A DNA stretch of 64,000 nt from Calliphora vicina (GCF_958450345.1 NC_088780.1:5392501-5456500), one strand, 5' to 3'; shown: positions 47,441 through 59,962, counted from the first letter of the stretch. Notes: generated by a model not told the origin, from the letters alone. Numbers and translations are program-made.

Positions 47441-48880
47441 TCATTGCAATTTGCAAAAAAAAAACGATTACTGATCGAAAATATTTTAGTCATATATTAT
47501 GGTAAATTTTCAATCCCAAACTTTCCAGTCAAAAATCTCTTATATCAGTTACATTATTTGGATATTATTATTTTTTAAAACAGTTTTTGAAACTTTTTAA
47601 CCATTTATTGTCATATAAAGATAGAATGAAATTATAACACATTTTTTAGTTGCTAAAAAAATATATTAAAATCTCTTAATAAGTATTATTTACAAATGGA
47701 GTGCTTGCATTATAATATTATTTTCATTATTTTTTTTGTAAAAAAAAAATACCAAACTAAAAACGGAAATAATATAACATGTACAGAATACAAAATTAAA
47801 GTCTGCATTAAAAAAAATGAAGAAAATACGAATAGAATAGAAAAATCGCTTATCTCATACACAGACACAAAACATTAGGGGAAATTGTGCGCATTAAACA
47901 ACAACAAAAATATAAAAAACAAACAACAACAACACTAAATAAAAACTTGCAGTTTTATTGTTGAGACTCCTAAATATTTAGAATGCAGCAAAGACAAGAA
48001 AGAAAGAATAGTATAAACAAGACAATAACAACAACTCCAGTGGTACACAATGCAACAAAAAAGAAAACACTTGCAACTCCACTCCACTTCAGTTGATGCC
48101 CCATGTACTAAAGAACTAAAGCAATTGTTGCTAACGTGGCGTTAAAGCAGAAAAAATCACTGACAAACTCTATAAGACTTTTCTTCTTTGCAAAATACGA
48201 CTATATATATTGTATGTATTTTTTTTGTTGTTATTTGTAACAACTGTCTGTTTAAGTATTATTTTAGAGCGCTGTAATTGCAGTTTTACAGATTACGAAC
48301 GGCTTTTGTTTCGATATTTTAAGTACCGTTTTAGGTTAATGTGCGATTATGTTACATTTTTTATATTCTAACAACAAAAAGATTTTTCGCAAATACATAA
48401 AGAAATAAAGATTTGTTTGGAATAAAAAGAAAGCACTGCATAAATTGTATGTTTCATAATCTATTCTTTCCACAACTAACTAACTCCCTTTTATACATAT
48501 ATTCAGTTAGTTTACTGAAAGTTTACTGTTTTACTATTCGGTCATTGTAAGTAGCAGTTAAATTAAACAGATTTATGTTTATAGTAAATCAAGCAGGAAC
48601 TGCGTGATTATAGGGTTTGCTTGAGGAAAGGGCAGCTACTTGGTGTTAAGTAGTTATTAATAAAACTTAAGTTAAGTGCTTTAGTTTTCATAATTGACTA
48701 CTTAAGTGCGGGGTTTTAAATAAAAAAAGCACATTTTTCAAATTAGTGGTTTGCCAAAATGAAAGGTTTTCGTAAGATAAAGGGAATTTTAAGCAAAATG
48801 TAAATAAAGATAACGAAAACTTTAATTACTCTGAAATGGCTTAAAATGCTCATATAATGAGTTTTCATTACGCAAACGTG
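47441..48880. other. Upstream DNA, nothing recognised
   Basis: AT-rich, with A-rich and caacaacaac tracts near 47895-48060. No exon or transposon is visible. Confidence 0.5.
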
Positions 48881-48985
48881 GCTAGCACTAACAACCCAAG
48901 ATTATAAGATCAATTCCCACGACAGCCGGTTCTACGTACCGGAATGATCTCCGAAATTCTTCCGGCTCGGTCGCTATTTAAAATC
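48880..48985 (+). mobile_element. Possible tRNA-derived SINE head joined to a GTCY repeat
   Basis: gtggctagcactaacaaccc is A-box-like, and agatcaattcccacgac is B-box/T-arm-like. Between them an anticodon arm is only suggested. Then comes agccggttctacgtaccgga. Past 48985 the sequence is family A repeat in minus orientation. tRNA origin is an inference from these boxes alone. Confidence 0.4.
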
Positions 48986-49456
48986 GAGAAAATCGGTCCA
49001 CAAATGGCTGGGATATAAGGAAAAAACTAGGAAAACCTCGATTTTTGACATATTTTTGACCTATATCTGGATTACTAAGTCATTCATATAGACAATATGG
49101 ATATCTAATGATAGATATTTCAAAGACCTTTGCAACGACGTATATAAGACCATAGTAAATCGGAAAAAAATATTTTTTAACCCGAATTTTTTTTCATCAA
49201 AAATGTTTTTTTGTCATAAATTTTTTTCCAAAAAAATTAATTAAAGAAATTTAAAAAAAAAAAATTTGAAAAAACTTTTTTTAAAAAAAATTAAAAAAAA
49301 ATTTGGAAAAAAAAATTTTTTTAAAAAAAATTTAAAACATTAAAAAAAATTTGATTTTGTTTAAATAAAAATATTTAAAAAAAAACTATTTTTAAGTATA
49401 ATTTGGTGAAGGGTATATAAGATTCGGCACAGCCGAATATAGCTCTCTTACTCAGC
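48986..49456 (-). mobile_element. GTCY-repeat element, family A, 3' part
   Basis: On the + strand: gaaaatcggtccacaaatgg, tgacctatatctggattact, atggatatctaatgatagat, an A/T tract, then ggtgaagggtatataagatt with the hairpin ttcggcacagccgaa and agctctcttactc. The GTCY tract lies upstream of the break and is lost. Confidence 0.7.
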
Positions 49457-49868
49457 AAACACTGCTGCTACAACAACAACAATATCAATTTACATGTTGG
49501 AATATTATAACTCATGGATTGAAAATGCAAGTCGTTACAGATAACAAGAAAAGTTGCTGTATTCGTCACTGACGAAACGTATTTACCCTTCACCTTAGTA
49601 GCTATACTTTAAAAGAAAAATAACATTTGTTTTGGTTCAAAAACTATTTCGAAAACGATCATGATATTTTAATTGTTTTGTGAAAAATAATTTTTTCAAT
49701 GAAAACATTTTTTTGGTAAAAATATTGTTTATGCTTTGTATCCGAGGTATATCCAAAAAATATTTCCAAAAAACGTGGTAGTCGTTGTTTTTTTTCATAT
49801 CTCAGCCATTTCAGGACTATTTTTTTTTTGATTTTTAATACAAAAATGCTCGAACATATATCGAATAT
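49457..49868 (-). mobile_element. Weak family A remnant
   Basis: acccttcaccttagtagcta and tttttcatatctcagccatt are family A words in a diverged A/T-rich context. The rest is unrecognised. Confidence 0.4.
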
Positions 49869-49869
49869 A

Positions 49870-50010
49870 TTATGACTCAAAAATGTGGGATTTAGATGGC
49901 GTATCTTTTGAACGCGATTTTTGGTTTCAATAAATTATATGACATTTTGAAGGGTGCATATCTGTTATTTATTCTCACTTATTTATTAAAGATACGAAGT
50001 TATACTTGAA
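49870..50010 (+). mobile_element. Mariner 5' end fragment
   Basis: atgtgggatttagatggcgt, cttttgaacgcg, atgacattttgaagggtgca and tctgttatttattctcactt match the mariner flank at 45540-45645. No coding part remains. Confidence 0.6.
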
Positions 50011-51169
50011 TTTAAATATAACTGTTTTAACGGCTGCACGTTGGGTTCAAATGGCATTGGAATTTAGAAATAAAGTTTTTATAATAAATTTTGGTATAGG
50101 GTAAAAGTAGATAAAATTCGACAACACCAGCTGTAAAAATCAATCAACTAAGTCGTTTACTTTCTGTTCAGTGAGCTGTCAAAATTAGCAAATTATTGCC
50201 TGTTTTAAAAAAGTGAAAAAATTGGAAATTTTTACAATTCAAGCGATTATTGTTAAAATTAAATCTATTAAAAGTAAATCTTTTATAATGGAACCTTCAA
50301 CATCGGATATTAAAGTATATATTAAATTTTTTTTTATAAAAATTATGTGTATACATTTTTAATAATTTTTTTAAAAAAGGTCCAAAATTGGGATAACTTC
50401 CGCATTTAATGGGCCACAAGTATTAAGTTAGTAATAGCTGAAATTAGTTTTATAGATTTTAGAATAGTATATGATATCGGCTTATATTTAAGAAATAAAA
50501 AAAACAGTCCAAAAAACTTTTAAAATATTTACAGAATTTAGTGAAAGAAAAACTGGATACAAATTTGTACTATTAGGAATACATATTACATATTACATAT
50601 TAACTTATTCTTTGAATTTATATTGATCCCAAAGTTACAGCGAAAATTATATTTTTCCGAAAGACAAAAAACGCCTAACAGGTTAAAAAAAAAATTTTCC
50701 ATTTTCTTTAAAGCTTAAAGCTGATTATTCATTACAAAAATTTGCGACATTTTTTTTAAAAAAAAATTTACATTTGTAAACTTTTGTGACAAAAAAAAAT
50801 TTAATTTTAATTAAATTTATACTAATGTAAATACATACAATAAATTTATTATTTGAATATTTGAATAGCACATTAAGTTTGCTTTAATTTTCAATTTTAT
50901 TCATTAATTTATCGCTTTCCATTCCAAAGTTACAGCATGAATTGTGAGCTAAGGTACTTTTTCCAAAAAACAATAATACGCTAAACGGGTTAAAAAGTTT
51001 TTTTTAAAACTTTTTTTTTTCTAAAATGCTGTGTTTTTATGGATTTATGATTATTCGTTACTAAAAAATTATAATACTCTCTTTTGCGACTTTTATGAAA
51101 AACTTTGTACTTTTATATAATTTTTTATAAAACAAAAATTGGATTTTAAATTAAATGTGTACTAATATA
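50011..51169. other. Upstream DNA, nothing firm
   Basis: AT-rich. An ATG at 50288 opens MEPSTSDIK followed by a gtatat donor-like site, reminiscent of transposase first exons, but I find no following coding exon. Treated as unsupported. Confidence 0.4.
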
Positions 51170-51761
51170 TCTTCTAATATATAAAAATCTCGTGTCACAA
51201 TGTTAGTGTTTGAACTCCTCCGAAACGGCTCAACCAATTTTTATGAAATTTTGTATGTATGTTTGGTAGGTATGAGAATAGGTCGTAAAGTATATTTCAT
51301 ACCGCTAGGTCATTAGGGTGATCCTATCCAGAATTTATTTTTACCATTTTTTGGTCAAAAGCTTTTTTTCGCATTTTATTTATTTGGCATTAAAAAATAC
51401 CGATAACCCCAAATTTTCATCAACCGACCCTCACCCACCCGTTTTTTAGCCGAGATTTTAGTATTTTGTATGGCAATATCCAAATATCAATATTTAACTA
51501 TTTTTATGAAATTTTGTATATATTTTTGGTAAGTACGATAATATTATATATCATACCGCTAGGAAATTAGGATGTCCCTATCCACCCATTTTTTAAAATA
51601 TTTTTCGCCAACAAATTTTGTTTGTATTTCTCTTCATTTGGCATCAAAAATACCTATAATGCCAACTTCACTTAGAATACATTCGCTATTTTTGATTTAA
51701 CAACCAAAATATTCACTAGAAATAATTTGTATGGCAGAACAACGTTTGCCGGATCAGCTAG
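51170..51761. mobile_element. Non-autonomous Helitron
   Basis: It begins TC (tcttctaatatataaaaatc, then tcgtgtcacaatgtt) and ends ccggatcagCTAG. Insertion lies between A (51169) and T (51762), as Helitrons require. The phrases 'tcctccgaaacggctcaacc' near the start and 'aacgtttgccggatcagct' at the end are known from insect Helitrons. The interior holds two copies of a ttttatgaaattttgtat ... tcataccgctagg module. At 592 bp it has no Rep/helicase. Confidence 0.75.
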
Positions 51762-51854
51762 TATATTATATATATTTCACAAAAACCGGTTTGTCGAAAA
51801 ACCGAAACCGCTGGAGTTTACAAAGATGACCGGTTTTCGGTTTCTGTTTTGAAT

Positions 51855-52045
51855 ACTCTAATGTTAACCATAACCATTTCAACATATTTGCAAGTTTTTT
51901 AACATTATTATGGTTACTGTAATTATGTTTATGATTGCGGTAATCATAATATGTAAAAGTTACCATTCTCACAATTGTAGAAATCATATTTATAATTATA
52001 GTAAATAAATATATGTTTGTGGCAATCATGTTCATAGTGTAATTA
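51855..52045. mobile_element. MITE family M, left-arm fragment
   Basis: gttaaccataaccatttcaa, gcaagttttttaacattatt, atggttactgtaattatgtt and atatatgtttgtggcaatca follow the order of the left arm of the 18882 palindrome. The right arm is absent. Confidence 0.6.
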
Positions 52046-53540
52046 TAAACAAATAATATTAATAATAGACTTTTGGATGCAAAGAATATTAACAAGAAGT
52101 GAAACGTTGTCAAAAAAAAACCTAAGTCGGTTGTCATAAAAAACCTAACTCTTTGAATGTATTGGTAACATTTTGTTTATATGTATTGGTTTTCAAAACA
52201 CTTTCACCACACTCCTCAAATACACATAGTTGTAAAAAAGCGACCTTAAAAATTATAATTTATTATTGGTACTAAAATAGATATTTATTGCTGTTATTTA
52301 AAAGTCCAGTCAATAATTTATAAACATTTTTCCGAAATACATAAATATATGAAATAAAACTTTACAAAAATTATAAATTTTAACACACTTTAATCTAGTT
52401 TTCTCTAAATATTTCCTACATTTACGTTCCTTGCGCAATAATTAAATATTTTATGGTATTTTTGTTTAAAAATAAATACACTAAAAATCACTGCATTTTC
52501 TATAACAAATACTAGGAGTGTAGTGTAGTTGGTTGGTAGTTGGTAATTACAGTAAAAAAACAACTACATGCATGTTTCTCAGGCTACTAATGTTTTAGTA
52601 GCTGTTTTTGTTTAGTTTGTTGTCTATATTTTGCTTCTTCAGTGAGTAAATAAACATTAGCCATATTAAAAGCTGCTGTACTTTTTACATACATAAATAT
52701 TATATATAGGATTTTTTCATTTTCATTTTCATTTTTGTTTTTATTGTTTTCTTAAGTAAATATTAAAACGCATTTCTTAACACTTGTAGTATTTTTTTTT
52801 GTTGATGTCGTTGTTTTTTTGTTTAGCTGTAATTGCAATTCATACAAACTCTTACTATTATATAGCACGAATATAAAACTAATTTAAAATGCATTTAGTT
52901 TCTAAACATGTGCATGTGTATTTGCTTTGCCTGGTGCATAAGAAAGAGCTTTGTACGTGTGAATACAATAATGTAAAAGGAAAAAAAACAAAACAAAACA
53001 TACAAATAATGTACATACATATTTAACAATATATAGTTTCTATAGTTGTACAAATACATATACATATGTATGAATCCGTATGTACATTAGTTGTATTAAT
53101 TTACACATACTTTTGCATTCAACTATTCCTTAAATGCACATTACTGCCTCCACAACACACATTGTGTGTTTGAGTTGCAGGGGAATAAACAATGAATTCT
53201 TATTTTTTTCCCCATGTCTTATATAAATATCTGTACGTTTTTCGTTGTTGATTTTTTTTCTCTCTCTCTCTCTCTGTTATTTTCTGTTCATTTTATTTTT
53301 TGTTAATGCAGCTTGTTTTATATATTTCGAAAAAGTTTATTGTACGCATTTGTTTGTTTGTTTTCTTGTTAGTTGTTTGTCTTTCTTCTTTATATTTTTC
53401 TCCACATTTTATATCTATAAGTATGCGTGCAGTCGTCGTACACTTCATTGTAAATGAGTAGGTTAGTGTGTAAGCTACAGTGGTTTACATAGACTGTTCA
53501 GGAAGTGTGTAACACGTGATGAATTCGATCAAAAATCTTT
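52046..53540. other. Upstream DNA with a CT dinucleotide run
   Basis: Ordinary AT-rich sequence. A tctctctctctctctctg run at about 53261-53277 is the only clear microsatellite. No exon is visible. Confidence 0.5.
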
Positions 53541-53544
53541 CCAA

Positions 53545-54400
53545 AATTTGGCTTTAAATAACAATATCAGTATTCAGTTATCCAGAATATGAAATTTTTC
53601 TATATTTACAAAGTTATAATATTAAAAATAAATAATTGGTTCAAACTAAATAAAAACTTAATAATTTTTATGATTGCGACCGTTGAAAAAGTTAGCAGAT
53701 TTACTACATTTTTATAAATCATGATATTTATCAAATTAAAGCTATAAATAGCAACAACAGTATTTAGTTATTCAGAATATGAACTTTTTTTTAAGTTTTG
53801 CTCACATTTAAAAAAGTAGTACATTTTACTAACTTTTTTTGAATAGAGAAATTTATAAAATTATAACAGTAAAATTAAGACTATGGTTCAAACTAAATAA
53901 AAGTATGAACATTTTACAGTTTTGCAACCATTTAAAAAAGGTAGTAGATTTACTACTTTTTTAAAAAATCAAAAATTTACAAAATTATTGCTTTTTTTAA
54001 GTTTTGCTCACATTTAAAAAAATAATAGTTTTAATAACATTCAAATAAAAATATAAAAATTTTGCAAATTTGTGACCATTTTGGAGTTGAGAAATTTAAA
54101 AAATCATACAGTCAAAATAAATCACAAATTCAAACTAAACAAATATATTAGAATTTTGCGGTGTTGCTACCATTAAAAAAGTAGTAGATTTACTACTTTT
54201 TTAAAAACCAAAGTATTTACAAAATTATTGTTGTAAATAACAAAAACAGTATTTAGTTATCCAGAAAATTTAATTTTTCTCACATTTAATAAGAGTAGTA
54301 GATTTACTACTTTTTTGAAAATCTGTAAATTTACAAAATAATTGCTGTAAATATCAAAAACATTATTAAATTATCCAGAATATAAAAAAAATATTAAATA
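53545..54400. repeat. Satellite-like array with about 120-bp units
   Basis: Units share aacagtatttagttatccag, a 'ttgctcacatttaaaaaa' stretch, agtagatttactactttttt and atttacaaaattattg. The palindrome gtagatttactac recurs near 53694, 53815, 53943, 54183 and 54300, about 117-128 bases apart or twice that. About seven decayed copies. Confidence 0.75.
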
Positions 54401-54548
54401 TTTTTTATTTTCTTAATTTATTGATGAAAAAAATGTAAACTTCTTTTTTAATTTGTTTAAAGTAAAACGAGAAATGACTAGTTATCTTTATTAATGACTT
54501 AAGGTCGGGTTACACATGGGAAATATTTGACGAAAAAGACGCAACCAC

Positions 54549-55658
54549 TAGGGTATTCAATCGATTAACCGTTAATCGGTTAACCGATTAATTTTGGACG
54601 GTTAACTGTTCGAATAATTTGAAATTGCCGATTTTCAAATAACAAATAAACCGATTAATTTGTGTCGATTAACCGATTAACCGAAATTTCTTTTTTTTGC
54701 ACTTTAAACCATTTTTTTGTATTTATTTTTCCGTTTTAATTCAAATTCAAATTCAAATACAAATTTCAAATTAAAATTAGATATTTTTTGAACATCCAAT
54801 ATACATGATTAGTGAGTATGTATAACAACTGACATATTGAATTTACATGTATTTGAAACTTTGTTTGTATTTACATTTTTTGAAATGAGTATTTTATCAT
54901 AACTAAACGAAACTGTTAAATTAATCAAAATCTAAAACGATCCAAAAAGGAATATTCTTTATCATGCTTTTGATTACTGAAATATATACAATCAGCGAGA
55001 GAGTTTTTTTCCAAGAAAAGTTTTATTAAATCTAAAGAAAAAATCGTTTAAATTATATTATTTTTATAAAAGATTATTTCAGAAGATCTCACTAAACCCG
55101 TAAAAAACTCACAACAACGTCTTAATTCAGTCGTTTCGAAATATTTTATGACATTTTACTATTTCTTAAATAAATTTTCAACAAATCATGCGATTTCAGA
55201 AATATAAATAGTAGATGTTAATATCTTTCTATTCTGTATTTAACCCAAATTTCCACTTATCAAGTATACGAAAAAACATGAATTTAAATTTTGGTGTTTA
55301 CAATAAAAAAAACACTCACACAAAAAATAATTTACTTTTTTGAAAACAGATTAAACTATATGAAAGATTATAGAACAGCGCATATTTTATATGACTCAGT
55401 TTATAAAACACGGATTATGAGTTATAACGTTGTTGCAGAAAATAGGCGATATGTTAACAAAAATGATCTCAAATACCTTATTTGCTGTTTTTTATGTTTT
55501 TGTACACAAAATTCGTTGTTGTATTTTCAATTTAAAATGAAAATAGAAACTATTCGGTTAATCGAATAATTTTAAATTAACCGAATAAATCTAAAACTCG
55601 ATTAATTATTTGCTCGATTAACCGATTAAACCAGAAACCCGATTAATTGAATACCCTA
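54549..55658. mobile_element. hAT-like element with CGATTAACC subterminal motifs
   Basis: The tips are TAGGGTATTCAATCGATTAA and TTAATTGAATACCCTA. The flanks are GCAACCAC (54541-54548) and GTAACCAC (55659-55666), an 8-base duplication with one change, fitting nTnnnnAn. Both subterminal regions are packed with cgattaacc-type motifs in both orientations. A frame inside (DLTKPVKNSQQRLNSVVSKY) is suggestive but not diagnostic. The length of 1110 bp means non-autonomous or decayed. Confidence 0.8.
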
Positions 55659-55731
55659 GTAACCACTAAATAAAATATATTATTCAAAACAACAACAAAA
55701 ATTGTTTTATTTTATTTGATGCTGTTTGATC

Positions 55732-55842
55732 TAACAAAACACTTGTAAGAGTAAACACGTCAAACAAATTTGTGCTAATAAAAGCGTAACCACTTTTATT
55801 AGCACAAATTTGTTTGACTTTACTCTTACAAGTGTTTTGTTA
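55732..55842. repeat. 111-bp near-perfect hairpin
   Basis: taacaaaacacttgtaagag and gtcaaacaaatttgtgctaa are mirrored by ttagcacaaatttgtttgac and ctcttacaagtgttttgtta, with a loop gcgtaaccac near 55788. The right edge abuts family A sequence. Confidence 0.85.
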
Positions 55843-56420
55843 GTAATCCAGATATAGATCAAAAACAGGCTGAAAATCAAGCAAAAAAAAATTTAAATAT
55901 TTTTAGGAAAATTTTTTTAATTTGTTTTTGAAAAAATATGTTTTCAAAACTTCTTTTTTAATTTTTTTAAAATAAAAAAAAAATTTTTTTTGTTGAAAAA
56001 AATTTTCCCCGATTTTGACTATTTGCTGTTCGGACTTACTATGGCGTTATATACGTCGTTGCAATGGACATTGAAATATCTATCATTAAATATCCATATT
56101 GTCTATATTAATGACTTAGTAATCCATATATAGGTCAAACATAGGTTAAAAATTGAGGTTGTCCTGATTTTTTTCCTTATATCTGAGCCATTTGTGGGCC
56201 GATTTTGTCAATTTTAAATAGCATCCGAGCCGGAAATATTCCTTATTGAAATATATATCATGTATGTAAGTTATTTGGGGGCTACGGAAAGTTGATTTCA
56301 AAATACAGACGTACTTGGATATATCTACTTCGCTATCTATAACGATCCAGGATATATATACTTTGTGGTGTCGCAAATGAAAAATGTAGAAATTAGAAAT
56401 GGAATGGTGAAGGGTATAAA
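55843..56420 (+). mobile_element. GTCY-repeat element, family A
   Basis: After a short inverse piece (gtaatccagatatagatcaa) comes an A/T tract, then ccccgattttgactatttgc, tatggcgttatatacgtcgt, tctatcattaaatatccata and gggggctacggaaagttgat, and it closes atggtgaagggtataaa. The GTCY tract is decayed to acagacgtac. Confidence 0.7.
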
Positions 56421-56454
56421 TATTAGAGTAAATTTTAAGGTTGTTGAATATATA

Positions 56455-56706
56455 AAACTAATGGCGGTCTTTTTTTTTTTGAAATTTTTCACTCCTTAAG
56501 GTCAACGCACTTAAATTCGAGGATTTTGAGCTCATTTTTCTGTAGAGCAAATATATATATTGCAAATCTGATTTTACCATTCGATTTTGCAGCAAAAATT
56601 AATACAATGAACGTTTTTTAAACCCTTAAATAAAGATCTAAAATGCAAAAAAATTATGATAACCGAAAATCAAATGATGTGACCTGCCCACCAAACGAAC
56701 TCTAAT
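56455..56706. mobile_element. Fragment of the 37.1-kb hAT fold-back family
   Basis: It follows one arm of that element: taatggcggtctttt, tcaacgcacttaaattc, ttttgagctcatttttctgt, gataaccgaaaatcaaatg and accaaacgaactctaa. The closing tip AACTCTA is kept; the other arm is missing. Confidence 0.7.
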
Positions 56707-56779
56707 AAATATATAGTAGATTTTATCATCATTGAAAATTGATCTTAAATTTAATTTTTATTGAATTTTTATTGTTAAT

Positions 56780-57012
56780 TTTCCTCTCAATAAGCGAAAT
56801 ATTTACCTAGATGTGTTCTAAATAGATAATTTATGGTAATATTTATCGTAAATCTGTTCTAAATAGAGCATTTATCGTAGATTGTGTTTGAATATAAGTA
56901 TCATTTTATCAATACATTTGACTCAATGGAAAATTTATCGAAAATTTCTTTAAGTACACAATTTATTATATGTTTTCCCTGATTACAAAATTTATTGAAA
57001 ATGCCTTCTATA
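56780..57012. repeat. Degenerate atttatcgtaaat array
   Basis: Words like ttctaaatagataatttatg, taatatttatcgtaaatctg, gttctaaatagagcatttat and tgtttgaatataagtatc recur at about 30-45 bases. Related in style to 62710-63360. Confidence 0.6.
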
Positions 57013-57014
57013 TA

Positions 57015-57244
57015 CACACAGCCTCAAAAATGAGTAAACAACCGCGATGTTTTTTTATTTTTTATGATCATGAAAATCATTATAGTCCGACTTAAATCTT
57101 TTTTTCACAACCGAATCTATTATTCAACTCAATCTCCAACAAACCGAAACATTAAAATTTTAATCGATGAATAAATTTTAGGATTTTCATTATCTTAAAA
57201 AAATCAAATATTTGTTGGTGTTTACTCACTTTTGAGGCTTACTG
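57015..57244. mobile_element. 230-bp MITE with TA duplication
   Basis: The ends are cacacagcctcaaaaatgag with taaacaacc, and the inverse ttggtgtttactcacttttg with aggcttactg. Both are flanked by TA (57013-57014, 57245-57246). Non-coding; probably mobilised by a Tc1/mariner transposase. Confidence 0.75.
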
Positions 57245-57246
57245 TA

Positions 57247-58711
57247 GAACTTGTCTAAATTTAGATTTTAGTCACTTTCAAAATAAGCAGTTCATAGGTA
57301 TGACCAAGATGTTTTAATGTGTGTGTGTTTTTTTAGAAATCTATATGAACTCAAGTCAAATACTTTATTTCATTTAATTACAAACTCATAAATTTCAACA
57401 AAATAATCAAATCCAAACGAAATTAAGTTATGAGAATTTAATATTTAATTTAATAGCATACCTTAAGTTTTAATTAAAATATGGCATACTTTAAGGAGTC
57501 ATTAATGTAAAAATAACTTAAAGTTTGTTACAGCATATGTATTTAGGAAAGATTATCACAGATTATCAATAATAAACATGTATTTATTAATTAATTAATT
57601 GTTTTATTACACAACTATTTAAATGTTTAAATACAAGATTTATAAATGAATCATACTTTAAGGCAGTTTCTTTTAATGCAACAGCATTAGCCTATGAGTG
57701 TTTAAGATGTTCATTATTAAGTGAATGTAGAAAACATTTTACAATATTTTTGTAAATTTATTGTATTCCAAACGGATTTTTTAGTGCACAATTTATTCGT
57801 CTTAGTCTTTTAGTATTAAAAATGTTTCTAATGTTTTGTTGTTGTTTTTTTTTTGTTGCGTTCTTGAATACACTTAAAAATATTATTTTTATTCTAAAAG
57901 AGAATATTTATTCTTAGCATGCACATATGCAGTACACACTTGCATACTCATAAATATCCTTTATACATATGTGTGAGTGTGTGTGTGTGTACTTGTTTGT
58001 CTAAGTGTTTATTTTATATTGTAGCAATTTAATATTCGTGTTCTGTGTTTGCATTTGGATTTATGCCCAAAAATTTCTCTAAACATGTATAAAAACTTGA
58101 GCAGACGTTTTGTCTGCATTTCACAAATGTTGTGCTTGTACTATATTATAGTGTTAAAGGAATAAAAAATCTGGTTCTTAAATAAAATGGCTTTATTCCT
58201 TCAGCTCTATACAAGTCCATATAATATTTATTTTATATATAGTATATGTATGTATGTATATAAATGGGTTTTGCAGTTTTGGTGAGGGGGTATTTAGATA
58301 TGTATATGTGATTTTAAGTTTATTTATGGCATAGTTTTAGAATGTTCGTTTTACATTTAACACATTTTTTGTTTGGATTTTTTCTATTTGCAATTTAATT
58401 TTTATATGCTTTTATATATGGCAACTAAAACATATTTTAAGCAGATTTAAATAAATGCCTATAAAGGAAAAAACTAAATAATATTTGTATATCTTTTGAA
58501 TAATAGTTTGAAAATTAAAACAAATTTTCAATGTAAATAAAATATTTAAATAAAGCTTATGTTTGGTACTTACATATCATATGTAATACATATGTGTATT
58601 ATAAGTATTAATATTTTATTTAAGAACCATTCAGTGATTACCCTTAATAAATGTGTATATATAAGTAAGGACTGAGATCGAAAAAATCTTAACATACATG
58701 CATTTTAATAA
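57247..58711. other. Upstream DNA with a TG microsatellite
   Basis: tgtgtgagtgtgtgtgtgtgt is at about 57969-57989. The remainder is AT-rich with no gene or repeat I can name. Confidence 0.5.
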
Positions 58712-59401
58712 AAACAAGTAAGAAGGTATGGTCGGTGAAGCCCGATCATATAAAACCCTACACTAAGTAAAATAGCAAAACCATTTTTCTTTTAAAATTT
58801 CAATAATTTATATTTTTGAGTGATTTTCGGAAGTGGTCCTTATATGGGAGCTATGACCAATTATGGACCGATCACCATGAAATTAGGTCGTGTGATTTGT
58901 GTCTATATGAAAGTTTACTGTGTTGAATTTTGTGAGTATACCAACATTTTTAAGCGATTTATGCACGTTAAAGTGATTTTCGGAAGCGGGTCTATATGGG
59001 AGCAATGACTAATTATAGACCCATTGTAACAAAATTTGGTGATATGAATTTTGTATATATAAGACATATTTGGAGTGGAATTTGTAGAGATACATATATA
59101 AATCAAACATTTATGACCGATAAAGTGCAATTTCGGAAGGACATTTGTATGGGGGCTAGGTGAAATAATGGACCAATATATCGAAATATCTTCAAAATTG
59201 CGACCTGTACTCTGCGCACAAGGTTTACATGGACAGCCAGCCAGACGGACGGACCAACGGACATCGTTTAATCGACTCAGAAAGTGATTCTAAGTCAACC
59301 GGTATACTTTAAGGTGGGTGTTAGACTTAATATTTTTGGCCGTTACAAACATATGCACAAACGCATTAAACCCTCCCCACTATGGTGGTGTAGAGTATAA
59401 T
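58712..59401 (+). mobile_element. GTCY-repeat element, family B
   Basis: aacaagtaagaaggtatggt with the hairpin ggtcggtgaagcccgatc, then aaaaccctacacta, gattttcggaagtggtcctt, agccagccagacggacggac and gtgattctaagtcaaccggt. It ends ccctccccactatggtggtg then tagagtata. It is close to the copies at 16189 and 32915. Confidence 0.75.
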
Positions 59402-59962
59402 GAAACCATTAAACTTATGGTTTTGATTTTTTTAAAGTACAAAAAATTGAACATATAAAATAAAAAAAAAATACTTCATCTTCAAGATGATTTATAGATT
59501 TTTTATTTAACTTTTTCCCCCTCTTCACCGTTTAGGTAGGTCAATATAAGTTAGTAAGAAAAAACTAAAGGAAGTAAGTGTAAACTATTAAATTATTTGC
59601 TGAATTCACAACAATTTGTAACGTGTATCTTGTATTAAATACAATTTTTGTTTATTAGTTTGTGAACACCCATTGTATATTGTATGAATGTTTTTGAAAG
59701 CGTAGTATGTATAACAAGTAGACCGACTCTCATTTTTTTCAAATTACTCTCTCACATATCTTCAAAATTGCGGGTACTATGTGTGCTCAGAGAAATTTAT
59801 AGCTGTAAACCAATACAACTTTTTAAAAACATATAAAATAAAAGTGTATGAGTGTATTTAATTTGTGTATGAAAATTTCCAATAACAATTCAATAATACA
59901 CTCGATACAATGATATAAGGGGTTTTGTGAATTCAGCAATTATAAACTAAAGCATACTTTTA
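59402..59962. other. Upstream DNA, nothing recognised
   Basis: AT-rich. A tcttcaagatgatttatag word near 59480 relates to the hairpin that follows. Confidence 0.5.

Noticed and set aside
50288..50420. MEPSTSDIK followed by a donor-like gtatat and later acceptor
   Set aside because: Looks like a transposase first exon but no following coding exon is visible; too little to call.
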